Shown here: positions 48,571-62,444 of the stretch, in pieces
Position numbering within the stretch: position 1 is the first letter of the stretch
Layout of the letters: every line of letters begins with the position of its first letter
From: Schistosoma haematobium
Lineage: Eukaryota > Platyhelminthes > Trematoda > Strigeidida > Schistosomatidae
NCBI RefSeq assembly: GCF_000699445.3
Contig: NC_067196.1
Location: forward strand, 27,235,116-27,299,115
Direction of reading: 5' to 3'
Length of the DNA: 64,000 nucleotides
The notes under the pieces: model-generated
The model's input: only the letters and a program-made list of their open reading frames with translations
Database searches by the model: none
Told to the model about the DNA's origin: nothing
Program-made: the position numbers and the translations under genes

Positions 48571-49616
48571 ATGAACTAGCACAATCGTCCAGCATCGTCT
48601 TACTCAGATGACTGCCTCATACCTTACGCAACTGAACTGAACTAGTCAAGGATTCTTAAAGTGAATAGAACAACAACTGTGACACGTTCAAAGTGACCTT
48701 TCATAAGACCGTGGAGAATCAAGTAAACATATATACGTCAAATAAAACACAATGAATTCTTATCCACGAAATGTCATCTGTAACCAATGAGTCACGAAAA
48801 AAAGACCAAGATCATCGATCACCATCAATATTCAATAAGATTTGATAGTCGTCCGAAATTTCTCGACTATACTAATCTCATTTTTCCATATCATTTCACA
48901 TAATCATCTTTATAAAATGATTAGAAAAATGAGTCATACCTTATTTCACATTTTGAATTATAGAGTATGAATATATATATGTATATACAAGCACTCACAG
49001 ATTTTAATACTAAAGGAAAACCTTCAATAGCAACTAGAAGTAACTCTTAAAAATAAATAGTCTTGATAATTCTGTTTCATCTCACAAGAAGTCATAATTG
49101 CAAACTTTTGAGGAGTTTAAAACTAAGATGAAACAATAATCAAATGGTGCACAACGTAAAAAATATACTTTAAAACTGGATTGAATCTATACTGGACCGC
49201 CGTTTTTAGATTCACAATTACCACTTTGAATGTTCGAAAACCTATCTATTAAGCTAGAAAAACGGATTATTGTGAAAAATGAATTATACGAAAATGCTTT
49301 TTTTAAATTTTTATATCATGTTTTAATGATCAAATTAAAAACAAACTCTAGTTTTGATTCCCTTTCAAAAACATTTTATCGAATACAACTCATGTGCATT
49401 AATTTACCACTGATTTCCGGCTTTTAGTGACAATACAAGACTGTTATACATGGAATTCTTTTGAAGGAAGCTTCTGGTTTACATTAAAAAAATTTCTACT
49501 GTATAGATTTCATAAAGGAAAATATAAAACATGATAGCTTGAATATTGATCATAATATGTTTTCACTAAGTTGAAATTAACAGAACAAGACTAAAAATCA
49601 TTTATTGTATGTTGGA

Positions 49617-49711
49617 AAACTATTAGCACAATAACACCAACAACAATTACAACTACTACTAATACTAATACTATTACTACTGTTAATACAACTACTAATA
49701 CTGTTAATAAA
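49617..49711. repeat. ACT/AAT-type trinucleotide repeat, imperfect
   Basis: Runs of ACT, AAT and AAC triplets with interruptions. Confidence 0.85.
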
Positions 49712-49923
49712 TGTAGTTATAATAGCTTCAGCTTTGGCATTTTACTACATTTTACCTTTTTTTTATAAGAAATATTCAATTCCTTGCATGATCGGCTTGA
49801 AACCAATTCATCCTTTCATGTTCATATTAATATCACCAATCAATTGTTAAAATTCAATTTTATAGTGTAATTGTTCATTCAGTTTATGGAAAAATTATGA
49901 TTTTATCATTAATTATAAGCATT

Positions 49924-49951
49924 AACATCATCATCATCATCACCACCATCG
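49924..49951. repeat. CAT/CAC trinucleotide repeat
   Basis: A run of CAT triplets, with the last few units reading CAC. Confidence 0.85.
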
Positions 49952-51951
49952 TGAATGTTAACATTCCCATTTTTCATGATAAATAATAATAGAATAATAT
50001 TAAAGATAAATTACTTTTTTTCAAAGAAAAAAAATTAAACAACAAATACTTAACAGTGGTAAAAGAAACTGAAATGTGGGCTTTTTGATTTACATATAAA
50101 TTACATCATCGTTGATTTCATTGGATTACATTTTGATTAATAAATTATTTAATAATTTCGTTTTCAATGTTCAATAATGATATTATGCTATTACTAATCG
50201 ATATCATTCATAAGAAGACCTTTCATAATTTATTTTAAACTATGATATTAATGCATATATATATATAATTTGAATAAGAAACCATATCACTTTTACCGCG
50301 AACAAAAATTACATTTGTCTTGAAATAAGGTAAGGTGAATCAATTAAGGAAAAATACTTAGAAAAGTATATGATACATATGATCATTGTATACAGATACA
50401 ATCACTTTTCTGTATGCATTTTGCGAGAAATTCATGAAAATAACTACTTATTATATAACTAATAGTATAAATGCTCAAAATGATATTTTTTTCTATACTT
50501 TTTTATGGTTAATTGAAAATAGTGAACTAAGTGAAGAGATCAGGTCATGATAAACTATTTTAGGGGAAATGTAAGAAGAGTTGACAATTTTAATAGTATA
50601 TATTGTATTAAAAGGTATCCCAATAAACTATCGTAAACTATAGTGGTAATTTATACATGAATGAAGCTTGCTTGACAAAAAATCTTTCATAACATCCTTA
50701 ATACTCATATTCTGGACTATTTAGCTTGCAACAATGTGTCTTCACAAAACTGCCCATCCCATCGAATAACGTCAAAAAGGTGTTATATAAGCTTGATGTG
50801 ACTTATTCTTTCTTTTACTATTTCACTTGTTGTTAGGTAACATTACGTTACAATGTGGAAATATAAGCGAGTTTTGGACTGTATTTGTCAAGAGGTGACT
50901 ACCTTTTGAGACCTTCCACCAGTGATTTTGCTGAAAATAGAGGAATTATCTTCGATAATTTTAATCATTTTTTAAAAAGTGAATTATCTAATAAACAGAT
51001 TGGTATTCTTATAAATATCATTTCTTGTTTGATATCTTGCGTTTATTTAACATTCTGATTGTTGAAAGAGGATTCTTACAAATTTTTATCAAAGTTTTGA
51101 AGTCATTCATTTTATTTGCAAAGATATATGATACCTAATCTTTTAAGAATAAATCTCATGAAAAAAAACTTAACAAATAGCTCAGTTTCATGGATGATAC
51201 ACTTATACACAACAAAATCTCTAATAACTAGATACAACGTTTAAAATGGCATTTTAAATATTCATATCCTATAAACTGAAAGGATAGATCAAAACAATAT
51301 TCAATCAAGTGTTGAATCAAACAACTTTTCAATGTTCAATAAAATTATATTGTACAGTCGTCAAAAATCAAACTCAAATCTAGTTACACCATTACATAAC
51401 TTATTGATTTGAATATAAATTACCACTGATCTAAAGAATAAATTTCAAAACTGAATATCTGTTTATCAATTAAATGTTTACTTATAATATCGTCTAACGT
51501 TTATTTTTTAAAGTAAGTATTATTACAGCTACTTCATTACACTTTATAAATATGACCTAACTAACGTTACTTTACAATGATTGAGTAAAACTGAGCGTTT
51601 TTTTCTGAAAGAATTTCGTTTTTAATTCTATACGTAAACATTCATGAAGGGTATTTGGTTTTTATGCAATTTTTACTATTTTCCATAAAAAGAAAAGAAA
51701 TTTGAACTAAGAAGAACATTATGATTCAGTTAATAAATCTAATTATACTCTAACGGATTCCGCAATTACATCATAGAAATCTTCCATTCTTAATACTGAA
51801 ATGACTAGGAAACGACTGATTCACTCACGAGTAATCTTTTTGCAAAAGCATGTAAAGTTATCATGACGTTTCTATAATTTGTTTCAGTGACTTTTTGATT
51901 TAATTGATTAAACTGATCAAAGTAATTGCTTTTATAAATTAAATCTTAATC

Positions 51952-52391
51952 TCACATTACCTTTTCTGGAATTTTTAAATGATGTGATGAATATGACTGG
52001 GGAAAGTAAATTCGTTCATATTCGTTATCCATGCGATTACCATGACGTAAATAATTCGCATGTTGCATATCTCTTAAACGACGATCTGAATGTGAGTGAA
52101 TAATGAGAGGTTGTCGATTTACTTGACGATTCAGTTTTACAGTGGAGTAAGGTTTTGTACTTAAATTTTGACAAGATGTATAATAATCTCTTTCCAGTGA
52201 TTTTAAACGTTTAGAATTATGTAAATGTCCAAAACTGGTACTTGGTCTAGCTGACGATGGTACAGGGTATAAATCGTACGACCTGTTTAGTGCGCATTCA
52301 TCCAGATAACCAGAGACTGATGCTGGACGATGTCTATTAAATCGAAGGCTGTTAGTACTGAATACAGATGGCAATACAGGCTGATCAAAAA
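51952..52391 (-). CDS. Coiled-coil gene exon D, possibly last
   Basis: It enters in phase 1 after a TTTTTATCCCAG acceptor. It encodes PVLPSVFSTNSLRFN and on to HHLKIPEK. It either reads three more codons to TGA at 51952-51954, or splices at GTAATG (51959-51960) to an exon that I could not find. Confidence 0.75.
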
Positions 52392-55300
52392 CTGGGATAA
52401 AAAGAATTACGATACATGATTATGTCAAAGGATAGAATTCGAACAATTTTAAACCAAATAAAAATTAATATATGTCATCAGTGTACAGCATGCCTTTTCC
52501 CTTACTTTCCTATTGTTAGTCAGTTTAGATTTAAGTGTTATCGCTTGTTAAATTATAGAAAATAGCAAAAACAAACAGTCTGACCGATGACAGTGGATGG
52601 ACCAATATTATCTGGGAAGTAACTTACAGTTAATAAAATCTCCAGTTTTCTACTCACTCGGATATTACTAGTATTTGTACTCAAAGGAACATTATGAAGT
52701 TTGCTTTGAGAACTATTTTGTATCCACAATTTATAGACTAAATCATTTTAATTACTTTTTACTAACAATCATACTACTTTTTGAGTAATATAGTAGAATA
52801 ATCAATTACTGTAAATATTAAATGTTACAGATACATTTACAAAACAGAAAAAATGTGATTGTCCATTAGATTCTCAATCCAATTATAAATAATAAGCTAG
52901 AATGGCTCTTGAATTTTTTTAAGCATATTGCTGAAATTTCTGTTTGTAACCGGACTAATAAAAGTCAGTTCTCGCTAATACACCCTCTCCTTTCATTTAG
53001 AGTGCCTAAAAACTCCGCAATAATAACTCATAATATATATGGCCAATTTCACAGGTTTCTCAAACTTTCGCGGGAATAATCAATAGAGGTAGCCTTTACT
53101 TAAATTCTATCCAGCTTCTTAAAGTAGCATAAATGTTGGTTGAGTTTCAAGGAGTGCTTTTAGCAAATAAAATTTCATTTAACGTTTTTAAACTTACTTT
53201 TCTTGTATGAATACTTTTTATGTGAATGACTGGTATGAACTGTCCTTCGTTTTTTTTCAGTTGATGGTGATCGCCCAACAACAACTTGTACTTGAGATCT
53301 ATGTTTTAATGATTCATCTTCAGTTGATAAAGCATCTTTTTTTAATGACTTAATATGTTGATTAGGCGAATATTGATAATCGGATGCAATACTCCATTTT
53401 CTATGGTAATTATTTGTTGAATCTCTTGGTTGTATCTCAATATCCATATCATCTTGCCTAGTTAAATTATTTAAATCTACTAAAGTATCCGATAAATCAT
53501 CCATACTTTTTTCAACTGATCGATGCTGTATTAAATGTTCTGATTGATGATGAATCTGTTCATCATTGCCAATTGTTGTTGGTGACAAATCAATATTTTG
53601 ATCATCAAGTGAATCTTTATGATCCTGTGTATTGATATTATTTTCACTTATTTTTGTAGTTATTAAAGAATCTGACATGTTTTTGTTGGACAAATAGCTT
53701 TGTTTTTTACCATCTAATAATTCTACTGATCCACAGACTTTGAATGAATCCGATTTTTGTGGTATATACGTATCAGAATCATCTAAATTTTGATTAATAC
53801 CAATTAGAGTGTTTTTGTTCTGTCTTTCATCTATTGATGCAGTCATTGTGTATATCTTTTGGTTTCTATCTAATGAACCGAAGTCACTTAGTACATATTC
53901 AGATTCATCACCAAGTTGGGTATGAAGTCGACTTATGGGTTCATCTTTATGAGATGAGTGTCTGACAACAAATCGGAGTGAAGAAAAAATTAGATGAATT
54001 GCACAGACCAAAAATAAAATTACACGAAAATGTCAAAATCCAGTATTTTTCACAAATACCAATTACAAATGATTCTTACAGAATATGAGCGACGATGTGT
54101 TACATGAATAATTATTTATATTATATATCGATTTATCCTTTATTACATAATATATTAAAATGACACTTGCTAGTAAGTTTAGAATTTATGTTGATTTAGA
54201 TACTATGGGATAAGTAACATATAGACAGTGAGCTACAATCCAGATTTATCAGAATTTATTCCTTGCTTTACCGTTTTTCTGATTTAAAAGAGCTAGAAAA
54301 CTCCCAAGAAAGACTTTAATGTTGTCCTGATGCCGTAAGTAATGATTAATGTTATTTGAACTATATTTTATTGATAGGTTACTTTCTTTGAACAATTACT
54401 AGTATGTTCCATATACGTTATTTTCAAGTTTACAAACAAAGTACACATAAAACGCTGTGGGGAATAATCCCCAAAATTTAGAAACCTTAACTGTTGATTA
54501 CCAGAAAATTAGTTATGATCAATAACTTTTTCGAACTGTTTTACACTTATGAAATTAATTCAAATGTTCCAATTTACACTGAGCTGAGAATTAGAAAAAC
54601 TGGCTTTGCTTACAATGTTATACAGGAATGTTTTATCATTTATACAAATTCGGTGTTTAAAAAAATTAGACAGATTAAGATTTAGATTGATTAAGTGATA
54701 CCGTTAATGGTAGTTTGTAGCAGACTTAAAATTATAAAGTGTTGGCTGACGTAAAAGCTCATATATTTCTTAACCGCCTGTCAAACCACTTTTACAATAC
54801 GCCTACCTAACTTAGCAAGCCTTGCTCAAATTATCTGTATTTACATTTCAAAATTTGTTTGTATGTGAGGAATGAATATTTTAACGCTTGATAACAAGTA
54901 TCCACAACAGTCTGTGATGTTAACCAAAAAAAACAACAATCTAATATTGAAAGTAGTAGTTACTGCACAGATATAAAGAGATTAATATAAACCAAAGTGA
55001 AATATATTGATTATTTCTGATATAAACAAACATACAAGAATTGATTTTATTATTATAATATTCATTTATTTATATCAATAAAATTAATTATTCTTACTTT
55101 TGCCGATATGTGTATTCTGCTCGATTTTTTAATTTATGCAAAGTTGATTCTAAATGTATAATTTTTCTAGAAAGTTCATTTTTTTCTAATAATAAATTTT
55201 GTAATTGACGATCTTTTTTTGCATGAGCTCGTTCTAAAATTCTTATATCTCTTGATAATGTATTATATTCATCTTCAACACGTTGAAGTAAATTTGATAA

Positions 55301-58300
55301 GTTTTGTTCTCTTGTTTCTGATTCTCGTAGCTAAATTTTAATAAAATAGTAAAAAAAAATTCCATTAGAATTTCTAGTTTTAAACAGTTAACTAATTGAT
55401 AAGTACAGATATTTACAATAACATGATTGTTATAATCAGGAGATCTTTCTTAATACAAATAGAAAGATGACAATTAATACGTTTCTTTAAGTATATAGCA
55501 ATCATGTTAGTCAAGTGTTTATGTGGAATAGGGTATTTTGATCTTGAAACATTTGTAAATCTTTTGCATAAAGTAACTTATTGTTAAATCAATGGCAGAC
55601 TCTATCAAGCTAATCTTATTCAAAATCTAATCACTAATCAGAGTTCAGGAAACCTCTGAAAATTTATATCTTGAAACATATTTTACTCTTTCATTTTATC
55701 GTGGAATAAACGTTTCTCAATAATGAATTTTTAATTCTGTTTCTATCCATTCGATTCAATAATTTCGTGGGTGGCTTGGCGAAACAGACGTTTAGAGGCC
55801 AGAAACAGCAGGAAGCTTGATTGTATTTAAGTAGTAACGTGGTGTGGGTTACTTATATCCAAATAAGTAGTAGGTATAGAATGTGTTTCAGTAGAAGATC
55901 GATCGAAACGGAACGCAATTGGTGTGAAAATGCATGAACAATAAAATCTGAGCCAATGGACTGATATTCGCAAAGCGAAACGGTGAAGTCTTAGACGATG
56001 GATTGATATTTTGCAAACTAATTATTTACTATATGGTTCTCAGATTTTAGTGAGATGCTCTGTAATCTCATGACTAATACATTCTATTATCTCCCCTCGT
56101 GTTCTCGTTTACTACAGTAATGTTAATTCAGTAAGACAGCATGTTTCCCTTAGATTTGTAAATGAACAACACTCAAAATTATCCATATGCCATGACCATG
56201 ACAGTTAAGTTATCTAAGAGAGAAGAAAGCACTTGAGCGATATAGCTGAAGGTATCGAATTCACACTATTCCACATGTCCGAATGCAATTTTGCCTATTA
56301 TAGCGTGAAACCTACTACCTTTAATTATCTGGTTCGAATCTTCTTCAAGGTACATTATTGTAGAAGTTTAGATATTGGATACATATTGAAAAATACAATG
56401 ACTAAGTTTCTAACAACTAACGTCAACATATTACAACAGTACTTTTTGAGCAAAACAATAATCTGTTGAGGTATTTATATGAGATCAACTTAGACACATA
56501 TAATTGAAATAATACATAAAGTTGGTTTAAAAATACCCTTTATTGTGTTGTGTAAAAGTGGTTTAGAAAAATTCTTTAAAAATGTTAAATTCTCAGCCAC
56601 ATGAAAATGCATAATAACTGAAGTATTCAAATGCAGTTTTTCAATAACGATTATTGTTTGAGTTATATGTTCCTCAATCTTATGTCCCATATTATCAAGT
56701 CTATAACCCCGTTTTTTTCTCATCTTCATACTTTAATTTTATAAATGTATGATCAGTGTTTTCTTTGAAATGTAATAAATACGGCATAAGTTATATAATT
56801 CTCATAAATGTTGTTTTCTTGTTATATTACCATAAATGATTATCTTAATTCAGATTGAATGAGTTTTTTCTCATTCATTTCAATCCAAATACAAAATCAT
56901 TTTTTAAAAAAAGTACTCACAACCAAAAATTGTGATAAACAAAAAATAATGTCACACTCAATTTGTAATAATGTTTATGAATTCAAATGTTTAACGTCAG
57001 ATAAATTAAATTACATATTTCTTTTGATGTCATAGAAATCTGAAATCTAGATTGTATATATTTGGTAGAGAAGAATGTTCGAGAAAATGATAGTTTCATT
57101 AAACAATATTAAACATAATGTACTTTATTAAATGATTAATAGTACTTTAAGGTAAATCATTAATACTTATTCAAAATAAATGAATTTAACATTCGAACAA
57201 ATGTAAATTAGATTTTAGAAAGAATATGTAAAAAAGTTCTAAAATAATTTCATACTTGGGTGAATAGCATAAATTATCAGTGAAATTTCAATGTTTCTCA
57301 TTAATTTTAACAATTTTAGATATTTTTAATACAGTAATATAGTTAACTTTGTAATATTGGTTTATTTTATACTTTGATTCTTTGTCGAAGTTTTAGTGTC
57401 ACTGAATGTAGAAAAAGTTATCTTTTAGTGAGATATGATATCGACAACATAGTAATAACTAAAGTATACACCAAAAATGATTGTTCTAAAACCACTTAAA
57501 AACATCCGAAATAAGAATAAGTTCATTGATAAAATTGACTAGTAATATGCACTGAAAAGAATAGATGTTAGTCAGATGTTTATTCCTGAACACCTAACTT
57601 CAGAGTGCCAAACACTAATTTATGTGGTGGACTATCTTTCATTCTTACAAAATATAAACGTTTATCGTAGTTGTGTTGTAATCACGAATAAAGGATCCTG
57701 ACAGAATGGTTTACATGATAATGTTTAGAATCACTACAAAGCTTCAATGTCTCTCGTCAGGATCAACCACGCAAAAAGAAAATGTGCGTTTACGGTGTAG
57801 CTACATTTATGAATGTGAACTGATATTGATCTAATTTTATGTGACTCCAGACAGCATATCATGTGTTTTTGTTGATGAATTCACTAAATTTGCTGTTACC
57901 GCCTTCAATGGTTTATTTTTAATTATTTGTGGTGATTTTAATTCATGTGATGCTAGCTTTTTTTCGTCACCAGGTCACCAAAATTTACTCAATGTTCCCT
58001 TTTGTTCGGATGCTCATTTAGAGTCAATTTTCATTACTGACGTGGGAATATATGTGACTCGTAAACGTTCTCCATTGCCTAGTTCTGATCATCATATTAT
58101 CCGTGTTCCATTTAAAATTTATGACAATCTTAGAAAGAGTACACTCTTACATCAGACAAAGAAACTTAAATACAGTAACCACTAAATAGAAAATACCCTA
58201 GATCTGAAAAACATATTTCGTATAACAAACTGATATTTATTTACAAATGACTTATTAGGAAACACTGCTGATGTTATCAAATATTATCCCAAATTCCGCT

Positions 58301-60016
58301 TTGATGCTTCTTCTCTCACTGAGACCACTTTTGTAAGTTTAGGTCGACTTGAATTTCAACAACTAAAGCGATTACGGAGAGGAAAAGGAAGAATGTACAC
58401 GGAGAAAAACTTTAGAAGATCATATCAGTCTTACATGTTGGTGTTGATCTGCATTGTAACATAGTGTTCAAATCGGAAAAAGGCAAGAATTATGTTTGGT
58501 GCCCATTTTTACACTATACATCCCCCTTTGGCTCTCCTACGAAACCACTACTATTAAACACGTTTGCCAGCGTCATTGCCGAATACAAAGTAACTGTGTT
58601 CTGGCCTCTCTGAGGGAAAACGGTACACTGTATTTGAAGGAAAGTCCACAACGTCTTTACTAACTCAAAAAAGTGTGACACAAGGAACTGTTCTTACCTC
58701 TTTTACTTTATCTTTGTTACTGAGTGATTTGCCATCTTCTATGGAAAACACTTGCTGGGTATGATGTCATTGTATGTGAGCCAATTTCCCCATTTTTTGT
58801 CTCATATTGTACTATGGTCTGCTTTTAGTGGTCTCACACTTAATCTTTATAAATTTCAAGATATTTGTTTAAGCTTGAGACATTAGCAGCACTTAAAAAC
58901 CCCGTTAGACTCCCATCACATTTGTACTACTGGCGATTCTGTAATAAAAATAGTGTAAAACTCCTTTTTCTTCATGTATGTTTTCCTATGATCTCCCTTG
59001 TTCTTCTTCCGTTCGGCTTATTATGTAAAGAAAGTGTATGCTTTTGGCACTGCTCGACATTCACTTTACCGATTGATATATTCCCACATATTAAAGCTAT
59101 TATTTATTGCACACCATTATGCGTTCTCGGACTTTTAAGAAATGATTTCTCTGTGTTCCTGATAGTGCTAAACGCGGCTAGAGGATGTATCTTGAATCTT
59201 TTAGAGTCATTATGAACAGATATTTTAAATCTTGCAAACTCCTGGAAATTATTATCTTATTAGATATTAACGATCTACTCCATCCACATCTTTCCGCCTG
59301 TATATCTTCTACCGGAACAAGACGCCGATAGATTAGAATCTATTACCTTAATCAAATGTATGAAAGCTCTACGATACCGTTTCTAGCAAATATACTATGT
59401 GATGAATAAGTTGTAAGTGCTGATTAAGTCAACAAATTGTATTCCTAAAGATATGGCTAATTAAATGTCATAAAGATCCTTATATTCTTGAAGAAATTTC
59501 ATTTAAATCCGTGCAGTTTAATTAGTTATTCTATGTGTATATGTATGAAGGTTTCGATTGTATTTTCTTTTTGCAAGAGAAACTTATTAAAATAGTTTTT
59601 TCTACACATTCTCTAGTGTTTTAAACACATAATGTTCAATAGAGCCATCAATAATAATAATGACCGAAACTTGATTATATCACAAATTTTCATGTTTTTC
59701 ATGATATTCTTCCTTAAAAGTATTCCTCTTGTAAACCGTGAAACATAACTATCCTTTCATAATTGTGATTATTCTTGCTAATTGTAAACTTATACAGTTT
59801 TCAATCTATAATAGTAAACTTACACTTTGTAAAAAGTAATCACGTTCTTCCATAGCTTTCAAATATTCATTTTCACTTTGTTTTGCATTAAAACGATAAT
59901 CTTTAACTTTTCCATGTAAATTATGATAAGATTTTTCTAAATTTGTTGTTTTCTTTGACCAATAATCAGCTGTTGCACGTACATCACGGACTTCTGCTAC
60001 AAATAATTTTAATAAA
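51952..60016 (-). CDS. Unrecognised coiled-coil protein, 5' end missing (four exons)
   Basis: Minus-strand exons 59824-60016, 55098-55330, 53198-53961 and 51961-52391 (or 51952 if the TGA there is the stop) join with compatible phases (in 2, out 0; 0 to 2; 2 to 1; 1 to 0) to about 540 residues. The first two exons are almost wholly charged heptad-like helix (EVRDVRATADYW, EKNELSRKIIHLE), a long coiled coil. The third is Ser/Asp/Asn-rich and looks disordered, ending in a basic KKRR...KKYSYKKSK stretch. The fourth is Ser/Arg/Tyr-rich. No membrane segment is seen. I recognise no family; a scaffold or cytoskeletal role would be a guess. Upstream exons were not found and may lie outside the window. 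Confidence 0.75.
53198..53961 (-). CDS. Coiled-coil gene exon C
   Basis: 764 nt, phase 2 to 1, donor GTAAGT. It is Ser-, Asp- and Asn-rich with VVVGRSPSTEKKRR near the end. The open frame extends to an ATG at 54011, but the bases above 53961 read as a pyrimidine-rich intron end, so that Met is not a start. Confidence 0.85.
55098..55330 (-). CDS. Coiled-coil gene exon B
   Basis: 233 nt, phase 0 to 2, donor GTAAGA. It encodes LRESETREQNLSNLLQRVED and then LERAHAKKDRQLQNLLLEK, with leucines at heptad spacing. Confidence 0.85.
55838..56116 (-). mobile_element. Solo LTR, inverted copy
   Basis: On plus it reads GTGGTGTGGGTTACTTATAT at the left and CGTTTACTACA at the right, the reverse complement of the LTR at 4995-5290. 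It matches along the whole length, including the ACAATAAAATCTGAG and ATATTTTGCAAA blocks. GTAA flanks both ends (55834-55837 and 56117-56120), a 4 bp target duplication. It sits in an intron of the coiled-coil gene. The first base of the TG end is mutated to C. Confidence 0.85.
57841..59410 (+). mobile_element. Decayed CR1/SR1-like LINE fragment
   Basis: The first frame (57841-58185) has GDFN and SSDHHIIRV, hallmarks of the AP-endonuclease end in LINEs. Further on, through stops and shifts, come a SVTQGTVL-like reverse transcriptase block near 58670, SGLTLNL-K near 58830, and a C-terminal IFPHIKAIIYCTPLCVLGLL block near 59080. The order EN-RT-C-terminus fits a non-LTR element, and the resemblance is to schistosome CR1-like (SR1) LINEs. 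It lies in an intron of the coiled-coil gene, on the opposite strand. Confidence 0.75.
59824..60016 (-). CDS. Coiled-coil gene exon A (first one visible)
   Basis: 193 nt, entering in phase 2 and leaving in phase 0 at GTAAGT. It encodes LLKLFVAEVRDVRATADYW onward to AMEERDYFLQS, helical and charged. Confidence 0.8.
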
Positions 60017-60715
60017 CTATTGAAGAAGAAAAAGAAAACGTTTTACCTGATTAGTGTGGTTATGATAGGAATGATAAGTGCTTTATTCTACATCATAAAG
60101 TTGATTCTTAGCAAAACAATACTGTATTAATATAGAATACAATTTATGAAATTATCTCACTTGTAACTAGTCGAAAATATCCTAAAATCTTTCCTCGATC
60201 AAGTCTACGTCACTTAAAGTATGGATCTCGATTTATTCTCTTCTCATTTCAACAACAGAAAAGATGAAAGTGTATTTAATCCTATACTACTTAATATTTA
60301 CGATCAGTATGAAAGTATATTTTAGGATTCACAAATATAATCATTTTGTTGTTTAAATATATATAAAGCAGAAGAGTTAATTACAGTTTCTGTAGTTTTA
60401 AAATTGTTGAATTAAGTGTTTTAACAGCTTGAGAGACAATTTTCATTCATAGATTTCATGTAGGACTATATGTTAATAAAATGAATGAAACACATAGGTA
60501 GATACATTTTCTTTTCAATAAAAACCATTTAACTGTCAGCATCATTATCGCTATCAATTTAGACAAAAATGAATCGATAGCAATGATATTTAACTCCGCT
60601 TTAAAAGCTTTTTACTATTTACAACTCAGTCACCTGAAACGAATCCAGTTTTGCATTTGACTTACTATGAAATTATGAGTATGTGATATGTAAAACCTTA
60701 TTTCGAGAACAAATC

Positions 60716-60980
60716 AGCTTCCAGCCGAATAGGAAACTAGGAAAAGATGTTGGAAGTGGATAGGACATATATTGCGGAAATCAAACTGCATCACAATCTT
60801 GAAGGGAAACGGAAAAGAAGAAGGCTAAAGAATACACCGCGTCGAGAATCGGATGCAGATATGAAAATGATGAATAGTAACTGGGAAGAACAGAAAAGGA
60901 TTGTCCAGGGCAGCGTTGGATAGAGAATGCCAGTGGGCAGTCTATGCTCCTTCGTGAGAGTGACAGGCATAATGAAGTAA
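60716..60980 (+). mobile_element. RTE-like LINE 3' tail fragment
   Basis: The frame gives RCWKWIGHILRKSNC, EGKRKRRRLKNTPRRESDAD and WRMPVGSLCS-like residues, the extreme C-terminus of RTE-class LINEs. It is only about 260 bp, with frameshifts. Confidence 0.7.
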
Positions 60981-61466
60981 GTAAAGCCTTATTTGTTACA
61001 TATTCACTTGTGGATTTATGGTGAACAGAATGCTAATGGCATTTTTAACTGGCACTCGAAAACTTGTAAGCATTTAATCTACTCTTGTATGATTAGTGAA
61101 TATTGTTTCATTGTAATGAAAGTTTCAAATGACATGATAATATATAAAATAATTTATTACCAAATAAAACCTTTTTAAGTTCCATCGATTTGATGATATA
61201 CAACAAAAATCATGTTAATAACCCCCAAACTATACAGTTGAAATAATCTCAGTGATTTCAACCATAACAATCACAAATAATGTTCTCTCTAAACTTATTC
61301 GATTTCTGTCAAACTATTCGTCCTAATACTAACAAATATTCATATAAATTATTTCGTAATCGAATTAAATTATAAAAGAAATTATGTAACTGGTACAATC
61401 ACCGAGTTTTTATTCTACGATTTTTAAGACAAAATGTCTGTCCAAAATATCTGTTGATCAAATCTC

Positions 61467-62440
61467 TTGACAAATCTGTTCGCTTTGTCAAAGCGGTGGT
61501 CACAGCTGCGAGAACATTTTAGAGATCGTATTCACGAAGCCAATATGAATCTGCTATCACTGAGTTTAAGGATTGGTAACATTGTTGACGTCTCGTCCGT
61601 TATCAAATCGAAGGAAATAGGATCCAATGTCAACGAATTTTTTAAACGTAGGGAATAGTTTCATCATCAATCGTCAAAACAGCGGCAGATAAGGAAGCTT
61701 GAAGAAATGCTGAAACACTCATCAAACCACAAAGTTCAACAGACTGGAGATAAATCAAACACATCGGAGATAAAAAAACTGACCATTAATTTGCCAGATG
61801 GAAATCTAAGTACCCATAAATTGTCTTTGCTTAAACAAGTCTTAATTTCAATACAAATAGACCACAATTATCACCTTTCAATATTATACCTGCAATTAAA
61901 ATCTCTTTACTGATGAAACAGAGAATGATCTGGGGAATAAAATAGCGGCCACTTTATTAAATCAAAAACTACACAATTCTAACCTAACTAAAATTATTTA
62001 TATCCAATAAAACAGCTGAGGAACGATAATACATTACGAGAGCAGATAAAGGTAACGTGACTGTTATTACGAACAAATCGGACTACGAGAAAAAGCCAGG
62101 AAACATCTCAAACATGACCCATATAAATTAATTAGAAAAGCGAGACGTCGGACTAAACTTAATAAGCTTACGGCTGAAAATAGAGAAATTCCACAGTCGG
62201 TTAAGGTAAAACTAAGACCGTTATTTTGGTTCATATTATATCCAAAATGCTGTGGTCTTTGTACGTTCTATAGACTACCAAAGATTTACAGGAATAATAC
62301 TCCACTAAGACAAGTGGTTGATTTTACAAATGCGCCGAAATATAATCTAGAGAAATACATAGCTGTGATATTCAAACCATATGACTAATTGGCTGATCAT
62401 GGAATTAAAAAATACCGAATTCAAGGATATTTTTCCAAAG
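61467..62440 (+). pseudogene. PLE reverse transcriptase, N-terminal half, broken
   Basis: At least four stops or frameshifts split this region into frames 61467-61658, 61707-61913 and decayed pieces. The order of motifs is the same as in the minus-strand PLE at 3.9-6.2 kb, though the sequences differ clearly, so it is a different PLE family or an old divergence. Confidence 0.7.
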
Positions 62441-62444
62441 GGAG

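Larger units (their letters stand above)
38346..51951. other. Long intergenic stretch with SINE relics
   Basis: There is no gene that I can support in 13.6 kb. Frames reach at most about 76 codons and have no motifs. SINE copies occur at 40440-40610, 46628-46851 and 48405-48570, and simple repeats near 49.6-49.95 kb. Confidence 0.6.

Noticed and set aside
53962..54011. ATG as start of a 278-residue protein
   Set aside because: The bases to 53962 look like a pyrimidine-rich intron end, and the phase after the CAG acceptor matches the upstream coiled-coil exon.
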